NCBI RefSeq assembly: GCF_041447285.1
Contig: NZ_JBGMEB010000016.1
Span: 1-64,000, forward strand
Reading direction: 5' to 3'
From: Methanomethylovorans sp041447285
GTDB lineage: Archaea > Halobacteriota > Methanosarcinia > Methanosarcinales > Methanosarcinaceae
Length of the DNA: 64,000 nt
The position numbers were made by a program, and so were the translations under genes. Positions 24,109 through 33,751 of this stretch are shown piece by piece (positions within the stretch are counted from its first letter, which is position 1; every line of letters starts with the position of its first letter). The notes under the pieces were generated by a model, which made no database searches, had not been told where the DNA came from, and worked only from the letters and a program-made list of their open reading frames with translations.

Positions 24109-25131
24109 ATGGAGTGTATTGACATAGACTACGAACAGAGGAAGATACAGCTAACAGGTGGCTCTACATATATTGTTTCTTTGCCTATTAAATGGATAAG
24201 AGAGTGTAATCTGGTTCACGGTGATTCTTTAACACTGATCCCACGTAATGCCCATACCCTTGTCCTGTCTGCAAATAAAAGTATGGAAAAAGAGAAACTG
24301 GAATCTACTATGGATATTTCACCAGAAGATCTTCCAGAAGACAATTTCAGGATACTTGTATCGCATTATCTGGCTGGTTATGACCTTATCAGGCTGGTCT
24401 CAAGTAAAGGCTTTCATGCTCAGGACCGCAAGTTCTTCAAGGATGTAATCCGCAAGCGTCTGATTGGTATTGAGGTCATTGAAGAATCAAGAAATGAAAT
24501 ATTATTGCAAAGCCTGATGAATTATCAGGAATTGCCGCTGAAAAAGGCTCTCCAGAACATGTCAAGATTAATTCATTCTATGCTTGAGGATGCTATGGTA
24601 TCTCTTAAGACACATGATCTGGAACTTGCGGAGGATATTATCAACCGTGATAATGAAGTCGATAGATTTTATCTTCTTACTGTAAGGCAACTCAAAGTTG
24701 CAGTGGAAGATCCAATAGTTGCAGAAAAAATAGGTATAGAAAGACCTCGTCAATGCCTTAGGTACAGGCTTGTCACAAAGATCATAGAACGTATAGGAGA
24801 CCATGTAGAGAGAATAGCACAACAGATCATTATTATGGATGCTATTGTTCCCGAAAAGGATGATATCTTCTTAATGGGTACTTTTGCACAGAAGGTTTTT
24901 TCAGATTCTCTCAGGGCACTTGAAGAAAATGATATTAATTACTCAAATAAAATAGTCAATAATGCAAGAAGGTTTGAGTACTCGATATTAGGTGCTGAAC
25001 AGCAAGCTGCCCACAGTTCGTCTATGCAAATGGGCGCGATCAGAGAAAGCCTTAAAAGAATATCTGAATATAGTGCCGAGATAGCAGAAATGTCCATAAA
25101 CATGATTTCAGAACTCAATAAGAAGAATTAA
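24109..25131 (+). CDS. AbrB-PhoU phosphate regulator, second copy
   Basis: A 340-residue paralogue of the protein at 2769: an AbrB-like N-terminus (QRKIQLTGGSTYIVSLPIKW, residues 9-28) followed by PhoU helices with NRDNEVDRFYLL and IERIGDHVERIAQQI metal-binding repeats. The extra linker between the modules (about 55-95) is longer than in the first copy. Upstream lies CTATACTCTGCTATAAG, only a weak match to the Pho box; the ATG may be leaderless behind ATAAAAATATCC. It follows the pilin-like gene in the same direction. Confidence 0.92.
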   Translation: MECIDIDYEQRKIQLTGGSTYIVSLPIKWIRECNLVHGDSLTLIPRNAHTLVLSANKSMEKEKLESTMDISPEDLPEDNFRILVSHYLAGYDLIRLVSSKGFHAQDRKFFKDVIRKRLIGIEVIEESRNEILLQSLMNYQELPLKKALQNMSRLIHSMLEDAMVSLKTHDLELAEDIINRDNEVDRFYLLTVRQLKVAVEDPIVAEKIGIERPRQCLRYRLVTKIIERIGDHVERIAQQIIIMDAIVPEKDDIFLMGTFAQKVFSDSLRALEENDINYSNKIVNNARRFEYSILGAEQQAAHSSSMQMGAIRESLKRISEYSAEIAEMSINMISELNKKN

Positions 25132-25270
25132 AACAATCGACATTGTTCTTTGTTATTAGGCTCTACATTAATTCCAGTTAAAAGTTCCTTCTTTGGAATG
25201 CTTTTTATCATTTCCTCAAACGATCTTAAAAATATGAACTTACTAGCAATATCTAAAAATAAGTGAGCGA

Positions 25271-28200
25271 TTATTTTACGCTCACTGTCATAGTATCCAG
25301 GTCTTTCTGTCCTTTCTCATCAATGACGATCAGGGTTACTATATACGTGCCTGCTTTTGTATATTTCTTAGTAGCCTTCATACCAGTTGCTTCAGTGCTT
25401 ACACCATTCGACGCATCAAAATCCCATCTGTATGAAACAATACCGATATCATCTGTAGACAAGCTACCAGAGAAGCTAACTGTGGAACCTACGGATACAG
25501 TCTTATCTGAGCCAGCATTTGCAACAGGTGGATTATCTCCGGAAGTTGCCAAATCGGTAATAGACACTTTTAATGTATCTGTGGACCTCTGTCCGCTGGT
25601 GTCTGTAACTATGAGAGTTACAGTGTAGTCACCGGTACTGGTATATTTTTTACTGGCTGTTTGCCCTGTTGCTTCAGATGTTATACCGTTTAACGCATCA
25701 AAATCCCATAAATAAGAAGATATGCCTTTATCATCAGTAGAAGCGCTGCCGTCAAAGCTGATCACAGAACCTATAGTTGCTGCCTTATCTGAGCCAGCGT
25801 TAGCCACCGGTGCATTATCTACTTGATTTGTAACCGCTGAAGTCGTGACAGTTAATTTTGGCTTCTGTGCATTGTTAGAGCATTCGTTACTATAGAATGC
25901 AATATAGTTACCGTTCTCTGTCTTTGCCTTGATGAAGAAACCAGTGTTAGTGCACTTACCACTGATATATTCCTGCACAAGCTGCGTGACATCAAAGTCA
26001 TAGTATTTGTTACCCGGCACTGTGCTGGCAGGGAACGTTACTGAGGCATAAGGTGTACTACCCTGAGCAATACCGTTCTTATCATACCAGTTTCCTCCTG
26101 CTGTGCTCCAGGCAGTTCCAGTGGCACGATTATTCCAGCTGATATAATTTGGATCCCATGCAACTGGCCTGTAAACTTCAACTACAGTGTCCGAAGTCCG
26201 TGTCGTACTTGCAGGGTAATACCAATATAGTGAAAGAGTTGCCTTTGATATTGTATCACTTGTCTTGTAACTGCTCAGGTCGAACAAAATTAAACCTCTG
26301 CTGATACCTGTACTTTTTCCAATATCGATAAAATTCGAACCGGAAAGGACGGTAGTTGGAGATAGTTCACGCAACCGATTATCATATGTCGGTGTAAGAA
26401 TAACAGAACCTGTTGAAGTTACGCTGGAGCTTACGATTACTTTTAAAGTGTCTACTGATCTCTGTCCACTCGTATCACTGACAGTAAGTGTTACAATATA
26501 TGTTCCTTCTGTGGTATATTTTTTTGTGGCTGTCTTACCGGTTGCTTCAGCAGTTATACCGTTTGATGCATCAAAATCCCATGAGTAAAGGGCTATTCCT
26601 TTATCATCGGTAGAATAACTACCATCAAAGAGGACAGTTGAGCCAACAGTAATGGATTTATCAGAACCTGCATTTGCAACTGGTTCAGTATCGATCTCAT
26701 TTGAAACAGCCGAGCCACTTCTGGAAGCCTGTGCAGTGTTTCCATACCTGCCGATATTGATCCTGCCACCATTGGGTGAAGGTTCACTGCTGTAGGATGA
26801 ACCTGAATATCCTGCATCTATAAGCGTACTGGAGACTGAATCTGCAACCCACTTTCCACTTGAATAGTGACCTGCTTTGCTTTTTAGGTGATAGTCACGG
26901 GAACCAGCGTTTGAATTAGCTGAATCTACGCATAATGGATCAACATTCAGGTTGTTGCTCAGCGTAAAGCCACTGCCATATGTTTGACCATTCTTGTTGT
27001 TGTAGATATCGTTATTCTGGACTACAAACTTAGAGTAAGTCGGATTTGTATTCCATATTCCCACACCTGATCCTGCAACAGACGAAACACCATCACTGTT
27101 CATGATTATATTGTTTCTGACGTAAGTTGTGAATTGAGTCTGCTGCTGACGTCTTCCCTCGCGCAGGAAATACTTTACGGCAGCATGTCCACCGTCATCA
27201 AAGACATTGTTTTCGATAATGGTATTATCAAAATCGCCCAAAACAATAGCAGCATTACTAAAACCAGTATTAGTTGAATATTGACCAACTTTTGTAAAAG
27301 TATTGTGGTGGATGTATACGTCTTTAGCATGAATTACATTATCCTGATAGTTTGCAGACATCCAGATACCTGCACCTTTGATACTGTGGATGCGGTTGTT
27401 GTATATTTCAATATCATCAAACACACAACTGGAAGTGGAAGAAGTACCTATCTGAATTGCAGGGCCTGTTGAGCCATCAGAAAGAGAAGAATATATCAGA
27501 TTGTCATGAATTGTAGAACCTGTACATCCATCTGAATACCTGCATGCACTATTAGTTCGTGTGAAAACAGTATTATAAGCAAATTCAACATTGCTGCATC
27601 CAAGAGCATAGAGTGCATCATGACCAACCTTATAAACGTCATTGTTAGTGAATTTAATGTTACTGGCTTTTCTGACCTGTAATCCATCCCCACATCCCCA
27701 TTCAAGACGCATGTCAGACACTTCGATGTTGTCACCACCATCAAAAGCCATCATATTGTAATATCCAGCTCCTAAGGATGTAGCCTGATTAGCACTGTTT
27801 CCATCAATAGTAAAACCTGTGACTGTTATATCGCCATCTGTACCTATGTTTGCGATCATAGGCACTTCACTGGACCATCCTGCACTTGCAACTAGTTTAA
27901 TTTCAGCAGTAGAGTCACCTGTAAGTATTGTATTAGCACCGATGTTAAGAGTGCTGTCTATCCAGTATGTATTAGGACCTCTCAAATATACAGTACCGCC
28001 ATCCTGGCCGTCTATATATGCAAGAGCTTTGTTAATTTCAACATGGTCATTTGTTCCGTCACATTGGTAGTTTACAGTGCCGCTTGTGCTGCTTGTACCG
28101 ACATATACGGTTGCTGCAGAAGTTACTCCACAACCGGTAATTGAAAAGCATACAGCAAAAACTGAAAGGATAATAACATAATAACTTATTTTATTTATGC

Positions 28201-28378
28201 ATGTGTAATATTTATGTTCAACGATGAATTGAATGGAGTTTTTCAAAAAGATACTTATTGAAATAACAATTTTTTGGATAAAAAAGAATAACATATGTGT
28301 TAGCATGATGTGGCGGGATTTAGACCACTTATGCAAACCAAACCCTTTATTGAGTTTTTTATGAATATATCCAAACAT
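25271..28378 (-). CDS. Giant secreted beta-helix/PKD/DNRLRE surface protein
   Basis: The 1035-residue protein has an unusual 65-residue basic preamble before the hydrophobic signal (YYVIILSVFAVCFSITG). Residues about 90-520 form a right-handed parallel beta-helix (NosD/CASH type: NIKFTNNDVYKVGHDALY, NNRIHSIKGAGIWM repeats). A PKD domain follows (PVANAGSDKSITVGSTVLFDG), then a DNRLRE-type region (about 650-830) and two more PKD domains, the last ending at DLDTMTVSVK. The three PKD copies are close to each other in sequence, so recombination is possible. No C-terminal membrane anchor is seen. Such proteins bind extracellular polysaccharide or the S-layer. No ATG gives a start nearer the signal. 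Confidence 0.88.
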   Translation of the reverse strand: MFGYIHKKLNKGFGLHKWSKSRHIMLTHMLFFFIQKIVISISIFLKNSIQFIVEHKYYTCINKISYYVIILSVFAVCFSITGCGVTSAATVYVGTSSTSGTVNYQCDGTNDHVEINKALAYIDGQDGGTVYLRGPNTYWIDSTLNIGANTILTGDSTAEIKLVASAGWSSEVPMIANIGTDGDITVTGFTIDGNSANQATSLGAGYYNMMAFDGGDNIEVSDMRLEWGCGDGLQVRKASNIKFTNNDVYKVGHDALYALGCSNVEFAYNTVFTRTNSACRYSDGCTGSTIHDNLIYSSLSDGSTGPAIQIGTSSTSSCVFDDIEIYNNRIHSIKGAGIWMSANYQDNVIHAKDVYIHHNTFTKVGQYSTNTGFSNAAIVLGDFDNTIIENNVFDDGGHAAVKYFLREGRRQQQTQFTTYVRNNIIMNSDGVSSVAGSGVGIWNTNPTYSKFVVQNNDIYNNKNGQTYGSGFTLSNNLNVDPLCVDSANSNAGSRDYHLKSKAGHYSSGKWVADSVSSTLIDAGYSGSSYSSEPSPNGGRINIGRYGNTAQASRSGSAVSNEIDTEPVANAGSDKSITVGSTVLFDGSYSTDDKGIALYSWDFDASNGITAEATGKTATKKYTTEGTYIVTLTVSDTSGQRSVDTLKVIVSSSVTSTGSVILTPTYDNRLRELSPTTVLSGSNFIDIGKSTGISRGLILFDLSSYKTSDTISKATLSLYWYYPASTTRTSDTVVEVYRPVAWDPNYISWNNRATGTAWSTAGGNWYDKNGIAQGSTPYASVTFPASTVPGNKYYDFDVTQLVQEYISGKCTNTGFFIKAKTENGNYIAFYSNECSNNAQKPKLTVTTSAVTNQVDNAPVANAGSDKAATIGSVISFDGSASTDDKGISSYLWDFDALNGITSEATGQTASKKYTSTGDYTVTLIVTDTSGQRSTDTLKVSITDLATSGDNPPVANAGSDKTVSVGSTVSFSGSLSTDDIGIVSYRWDFDASNGVSTEATGMKATKKYTKAGTYIVTLIVIDEKGQKDLDTMTVSVK

Positions 28379-28938
28379 ATTTGCTTCCTCTATTTTTCAT
28401 AAATCGAATATGGTATTAGAAGCAAACATATAGATATAAAAATTATCTATATATATCTGCTTTAAAAAATATAATTTCTCCTTTGGTGAGTTCATGTCAA
28501 ATCTGAAGATCTGTACACTGCAGATGAAGTGAATGCTATGATCGACAAAGCAATGAACATAGAAGGTCAATGAATGTAGCTACATAGAATAAAAGCAATC
28601 ATCTTATTACTGATTATATATAGACACATTAGATGTACCTAAAATAATGGTGAAAGATTTATGTTGTTTCATATTGTAGAATATAAATATGGCGTTGCGG
28701 CGGAGCGTCACTGTTGCAGTATTCTCCTTTCTATTATCCGCCGCCTTTCTCTTTTCTTTTTACAATTACTGTTAAATATTCAACTAATATTTTGAAAAAG
28801 TTGTTATTTATATCTCTAGCCTTGCCTTTTATGCTCATTGTGTTCATCGCTTGATTGGAGCAATTGAAAGTTTTTCAGAGAGCAATCGAGAGCTTCGATA
28901 AAAGGACCTATATTCATTGATTCCTATGAGGTGGGAGT
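28379..28938. other. Intergenic region with a GC-rich hairpin
   Basis: This is a 560-base AT-rich gap between divergent genes. A possible coding scrap (DLYTADEVNAMIDKAMNIEG) ends at about 28573. The only strong structure is the GC-rich hairpin at 28697-28744. The rest shows nothing recognisable. Confidence 0.5.
28690..28765 (+). ncRNA. Candidate small RNA with GC-rich stem
   Basis: GCGGCGGA (28697-28704) and TCCGCCGC (28737-28744) form a perfect 8-base-pair, all but one G-C stem around a 32-base loop, followed by CTTTCTCTTTTCTTTTT. A GC-rich stem plus pyrimidine tail in an AT-rich spacer is the classic look of an archaeal small RNA or a strong terminator. TATATATAG at about 28613-28621 is a possible promoter. 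Confidence 0.4.
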
Positions 28939-29772
28939 ATGGGATTTTTCGATTTTTTGAAAAAGAAAAAAGCTCCACAAGCTACTGAGGTAAAAACTTC
29001 ATCGGTGAATACAATCGATACTATCAGCCAGTCGAAAAAGAAAGCCTCAATCGACAGTGAGATCAATCGTATTAAGAAAAAATATGCATTATTGGAATCT
29101 AAAATAGCTACTAAGTCTCCAATATGCCCAGAATGCAAAACAAAACTTGAGAGAATGCCTAGCAAAAAAAGAAGCTGTCCTCACTGTGGAAGTGTAATGA
29201 TAGTGAGAACATCTCCAATTACCCAAAAAAAACTCCTTTTGACCGAGCAATCCTTTGAGCAGATAGAGAAATCGTGGAAAGAATACAAATATTCACTACG
29301 GTGGATGAGGTCGTTAAGCAAGAGTTATAACATAAGTTCTCCTGTTTTCAGTAAGAAGAGAACAGAGTTGTCTAAGAAATTTGGCGTGGAACCTAATCAG
29401 CATGATGTAATATTGGATATTTTTAATGACCTTGCTGTTAAAATGCTGAACATAATCCCTATAGACTATGGAAACCTCAGCAGTTTGTACTTCAGCCAAG
29501 CTATGTTTTTGTATGAGAATAACAAACCATTTTTTGAAACACTTCAGGAATCCAACAAAATGTGTTTGACGCGTTTCCAGCAACATGGAGTTCGCAAAGT
29601 ACAGTTAATGAGTGGTAGTGAATCCTGCAAGGAATGTCTTAATAATGATGGCGAAACAATGACTATTAATCAGGCACTTAAAGAAATGCCCATACCTCGA
29701 AAAGACTGCACATACGAACTTGAAAAGGGCAAACCAGGGTGGTGTCGGTGCACTTACGTATATGTGGGGTAA
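28939..29772 (+). CDS. Zinc-ribbon protein with phage Mu gpF-like C-terminus
   Basis: The 277-residue protein has a Lys-rich N-terminus (MGFFDFLKKKKAPQ), a zinc ribbon with CPEC and CPHC (about residues 64-87), a helical middle, and a Cys-rich end: SESCKECLNNDGETMTINQA, MPIPRKDCTYE and PGWCRCTYV. That last pattern (C-x2-C, DG, P-x-P-x3-C, W/C-R-C) is the shape of the minor-head (Mu gpF/SPP1 gp7) domain end, so the gene may derive from a provirus, though no other phage gene is near. GAGGTGGGAG precedes the ATG. The function is unknown. Confidence 0.6.
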   Translation: MGFFDFLKKKKAPQATEVKTSSVNTIDTISQSKKKASIDSEINRIKKKYALLESKIATKSPICPECKTKLERMPSKKRSCPHCGSVMIVRTSPITQKKLLLTEQSFEQIEKSWKEYKYSLRWMRSLSKSYNISSPVFSKKRTELSKKFGVEPNQHDVILDIFNDLAVKMLNIIPIDYGNLSSLYFSQAMFLYENNKPFFETLQESNKMCLTRFQQHGVRKVQLMSGSESCKECLNNDGETMTINQALKEMPIPRKDCTYELEKGKPGWCRCTYVYVG

Positions 29773-29824
29773 CAATCTGTTGCCACATTGCCGGAGTTGT
29801 AATAGATACCAGTGAGGAGTATAA

Positions 29825-30022
29825 ATGATAGGAATTGAAGTAAAGAGAACCATAGGAAACGACGAAGTTGTTTTAAAAACAGAAGCTAAGAAAGACGATA
29901 TCTACGAGAAAGTAGCAGAGCTGCGAGTAATCCTTAAAGATATAGATGAAGGCAGAACTAAAAAGAAAGCTGATAGTGCAAAAAAGTACAATCCTGTAGT
30001 CGTAAACGATGAAGTCGATTAA
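29825..30022 (+). CDS. Small charged protein (65 aa)
   Basis: A 65-residue, Lys/Glu/Asp-rich product (MIGIEVKRTIGNDEVVLKTE) with a good GAGGAG site eight bases before the ATG. It starts 52 bases after the zinc-ribbon gene and is probably co-transcribed. No domain is recognised; it is predicted soluble and partly helical. Confidence 0.55.
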   Translation: MIGIEVKRTIGNDEVVLKTEAKKDDIYEKVAELRVILKDIDEGRTKKKADSAKKYNPVVVNDEVD

Positions 30023-30464
30023 TGCGAAAATACACATGTGATTATATGCAACTTGCTGTCAGTGAGCTGTATGTTTTGCAGCATTAATAAAGGAAGTTAC
30101 ATGCATTCCTGATGAGTAATAAATACAAAATTGTAGTAACGATTGGATCTTATCTATAAGAAAGGGTGGACAAACTGATAGATGAGGATGGCAGGTAGAC
30201 CTGTACAAAACATGAAGCATACTAAGACATTGCTGAAACAATGTAGAACGATATTATCTGTTCTGAAAAGGAATATAGGGGAGAACGAAGGCAAAAAAGC
30301 ATTGTGATCAAGCAAAGAAGTCAAATTGGGACTATAATCGTATTACTTTGAAAGAGATGTAAGGTTTCATCTATCGTCCAATTAAGCGTTTCTATAGAGC
30401 CGAAAAATCTAAACCTTTAAGTTTTTCAAACAAAATCTTTGATATAAGTGAACTAGCTAGCAAT
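30023..30464. other. Spacer, nothing identified
   Basis: This 440-base AT-rich stretch separates two convergent genes. Only short out-of-frame fragments were seen; no hairpin or promoter stands out. Confidence 0.5.
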
Positions 30465-32600
30465 TTAAGAGTCTCTATTTGTAAGAGGTTTATTCAAGGG
30501 AATTGTAAATATAAACGTGGTACCTTTGCCAATTTCACTTTCTAACCATATCTGTCCTCCATGAAGATTAATGATTTCCTTAGCTAGTACGAGTCCAAGG
30601 CCTGTGCCTTCATATTTTCTGCTTATTGAGGAATCTATTTGACTGAAGGGCTTGAACAGTTTGTGTTGGTCTGCTTTGGAGATGCCGATACCTGTATCTT
30701 TTACAGATATTTCCACCATGTTTGCATCTATTTTTGCACATATAGTTACAAAACCACCACAGTCAGTGAACTTAATGGCATTTCCAATTAAATTATATAA
30801 TACTTGCTTTATTTTCCCTCTATCTATATCCATCTCCATAAAATCATCATCTATATACATTCTTAAAACAATCTCCTTCTTAGCTGCGAGGGATTGCATA
30901 CTGGCTAACATGTCTTCAATGAGTGCTTTGGCAGATGTATTTTGCTTATGTAGTTGCATCTTTCCAGATTCTACTTTTGAGATATCCAGAATGTCATTTA
31001 TAATATTCAGTAGATGTTTCCCACTTTTGGATATATTCTTGATGTATCTCTTTTGTTTTTCATTTAAAAAGCCACAGTTTTCTTCAAGTAGCACGTCTGA
31101 AAAACCAATCACAGAATTGAGGGGTGTTCTAAGTTCATGACTCATATTAGCAAGAAACTCACTTTTTGTCCGATTGGCAGTTTCAGTAGCTATATTTGCC
31201 TCACGTAATGAATGCTCTATTTTTTTTATTTCAGATATATCATGTAAACAAAAGACTCTTCCACATATAATTCCATTTTTGACAAATGGACTTGAGTACC
31301 ATTCATAGTAGTATGCATTTTTGAAGTGTAGTATATCTCTGTTTGAATCGGATGTATCTAATAGTGATTTTATTTTCAAACAAACTTCATCTGAGTTGGT
31401 AGTTTGGGAAAGGATATAAGATAATAATTTTTTACCATTCTTTTCGGATACTATATTAGATGGTAAGTCCAGCATTTCAATAAACTTTGAATTAATGACT
31501 AACACTTTTTTAGTGGTATCAATTACGATAATTCCTTCATCATTTGATTCTAATGTGGTTTCAAACAGATTTTCTTCATCTTCTAGAGATTTTAACATCT
31601 CATTAATCTTATTTCCAAGATTAGAAATCTCATCATTGCCATCTATTCTAACTCGAGAAGAAAGCCCTCCCTTTAACGCAATAGCATTAATGCTACTATT
31701 AAGTTTGGATAGACGTGATATTACTGATTTTTCAATAGCTATCAGTAGTACTATGCTATAAGTCAATGCAATAAGTAGTATGATGTTATATAGGTATTTA
31801 GCAGTGCTAATACCTTGGTGGTAGGTGTCTCTTGGAACTTTAACATCCAAATACAAAACTGGATTTCCATAAACATCATCCAATAATGTAGATGCTATTA
31901 CAAAATCCTCGTCAAATCTATTTATTGAAATGGAATTTGTACTTGAAACTGTAGAGTTAATCTCATTTGAGAAAGTTGATTTATCTAAAGGGCTTATTTC
32001 GATGGACAAGTCTGATGTATCTTCTAATTGCTTAACGAATTCAGAATCTAAAAAACGTAAAATAATCAATGTTCCATTTTGAGAATTTTTTGTGGTTCGA
32101 TGAGATGCAATAAGCAAAAGACCTTCAGGGGAGTTGATTATGCCAGATACTGTTTTGTTGGAATTTGAGTAGATATTAAGTTTGTTCTGTGAGGAAATGA
32201 AATCTACTAAATAAGAAGGCACTTTTACGGATCCACCTGAATCGAGATCAACTCCTTCTACATAAGATAGCTGATTTGAGGAATTGAAAAGCATAATCAT
32301 ATTTACATTTGCATTTGATAGTATTGCAGCATTAGGATTAACATCTGGATAATCTAGGTTATTTCCTTTGACCGAAAAATGAGTATCGTCCCATTCACTC
32401 CAATCTTTTGCGATCATACTCAAACGATCAACTTCTAAAAATAGTAACTTATCTACTCTTCCCAAGCTTTTAGTTGCTTCGGCTTTTTCCATATTAGCGA
32501 AACTATTCTGCACTGTCTGGACTACAAAAAGACTTGTAAAAGCAAATAGTAGAATAGATATAATACTAATAATTGCCAATGCTTTGTTTCTTATTTGCAT
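30465..32600 (-). CDS. Membrane histidine kinase (CHASE4-like, HAMP, PAS)
   Basis: The 711-residue kinase has TM1 (ALAIISIISILLFAFTSLFVV), a large exterior sensor of the CHASE4 type (WSEWDDTHFSVKGNN near residue 68 and LDVKVPRDTYHQGI near its end), TM2 (IILLIALTYSIVLLIA), HAMP, PAS (about 345-460), an H-box FLANMSHELRTPLNSVIGF and an ATPase domain ending with GTGLGLVLAKEI. No response regulator is adjacent. It is monocistronic. The signal is unknown; CHASE4 sensors are extracellular ligand domains common in methanogen kinases. Confidence 0.92.
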   Translation of the reverse strand: MQIRNKALAIISIISILLFAFTSLFVVQTVQNSFANMEKAEATKSLGRVDKLLFLEVDRLSMIAKDWSEWDDTHFSVKGNNLDYPDVNPNAAILSNANVNMIMLFNSSNQLSYVEGVDLDSGGSVKVPSYLVDFISSQNKLNIYSNSNKTVSGIINSPEGLLLIASHRTTKNSQNGTLIILRFLDSEFVKQLEDTSDLSIEISPLDKSTFSNEINSTVSSTNSISINRFDEDFVIASTLLDDVYGNPVLYLDVKVPRDTYHQGISTAKYLYNIILLIALTYSIVLLIAIEKSVISRLSKLNSSINAIALKGGLSSRVRIDGNDEISNLGNKINEMLKSLEDEENLFETTLESNDEGIIVIDTTKKVLVINSKFIEMLDLPSNIVSEKNGKKLLSYILSQTTNSDEVCLKIKSLLDTSDSNRDILHFKNAYYYEWYSSPFVKNGIICGRVFCLHDISEIKKIEHSLREANIATETANRTKSEFLANMSHELRTPLNSVIGFSDVLLEENCGFLNEKQKRYIKNISKSGKHLLNIINDILDISKVESGKMQLHKQNTSAKALIEDMLASMQSLAAKKEIVLRMYIDDDFMEMDIDRGKIKQVLYNLIGNAIKFTDCGGFVTICAKIDANMVEISVKDTGIGISKADQHKLFKPFSQIDSSISRKYEGTGLGLVLAKEIINLHGGQIWLESEIGKGTTFIFTIPLNKPLTNRDS

Positions 32601-33220
32601 GAACTATCAAATTCTATTACTTATACTCTTTTTATGAATTAAGAATTATACATATTCGCTTATTATTATATATACGCAATCTTACGAATTTTTGTGATAC
32701 TGTTTGCGTTCATCTGCATTAGCAAATAAACATGATTCTCTTCAACATTGAGTAGGTAATTTCAACGACAATATCTAAGCAATCCCTATAAAAGAACAAT
32801 TCACTTTATACTAGTTATTCTGCTGAAATTAGAAATCCGTATCAAGTGGGACATTATTCCATACATCCGGGACATGATCAGTAAGTCAGAAATTGTAAGC
32901 CTATACTAATTTACCCACATAATCCTGAGGAGATACATAAAATTCAGTATTGTTAACTAAAGATAGTTAACTCCTTATTTCTGTTCTTCTACTAATAAAA
33001 TACAGAAATGAAGAATTTACTATGTTTAGTTAGTAATGCTTCTAATTTTAGTACATACAAGTTTACTACTCCTTTCACTGAAACCTATCTTCTCAAAAGC
33101 TCCTATCCCCACATCAAAAATCTCTCCGGATAAACTTATGGTTTGACAAGGTTTATCTATAGAGTTTATATACATCTAATTTATGTATAATATTTGCATA
33201 CTATTTTATGGTAGAATATA
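32601..33220. other. Intergenic region with a perfect inverted repeat
   Basis: A 620-base gap upstream of the kinase gene on one side and a small gene on the other. GTTAACT (32952-32958) and AGTTAAC (32965-32971) form an operator-like inverted repeat with a 6-base centre. TATA-rich blocks near 32660-32675 probably serve the kinase. Nothing else was identified. Confidence 0.4.
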
Positions 33221-33508
33221 ATGAATACCTTCACAGTTCAAGAACAGAAACAAAATGTTCTCCATAGTCGTTTACTAAGTAATGATAAAACAACTGGTTC
33301 TGACTCTTTAGAAACGCCAAACTCAAATATTCAATCATTGCAAGATAATGATTATTCGGATAATGTCATAATTCTTGGAAATCCAATCGAATTGATAAAA
33401 AGAATTTCAGATGTTCCCTCCTCGAATTTTGCAACAAATGGCTATAAAGCAAACATGGAAAAGAAGGTTTCTGTATTTGCAAGGGTAAAGACATTTTTCA
33501 GAATTTAA
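33221..33508 (+). CDS. Hypothetical protein (95 aa)
   Basis: A polar, Asn/Ser/Gln-rich product (MNTFTVQEQKQNVLHSRLLS) with a basic end (KVSVFARVKTFFRI) that could be an amphipathic membrane-binding helix. No ribosome binding site is clear, and a TATA-like block at about 33175-33195 suggests a near-leaderless transcript. No family is recognised. Confidence 0.4.
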   Translation: MNTFTVQEQKQNVLHSRLLSNDKTTGSDSLETPNSNIQSLQDNDYSDNVIILGNPIELIKRISDVPSSNFATNGYKANMEKKVSVFARVKTFFRI

Positions 33509-33751
33509 GATTCCAGTTCTGCAGAATAAATTATTGAAATTAAGGTCTATGTAAATTATCTAATTTCAACGTAACTGTGCATACCTATTAAAGCCTTCAG
33601 GAACAGGACAAAGAAGCATAGATTTAAAGGAAACATGACGTTCAAAGTTTGTGAGTTGAAGGCAGAAACCTTCACCATGTACTTCCTATAAAGATCCCCT
33701 CAATTTTATTCATGCGAAAAGATTTATTTATTTGAAAGCAGAGAATTACTT

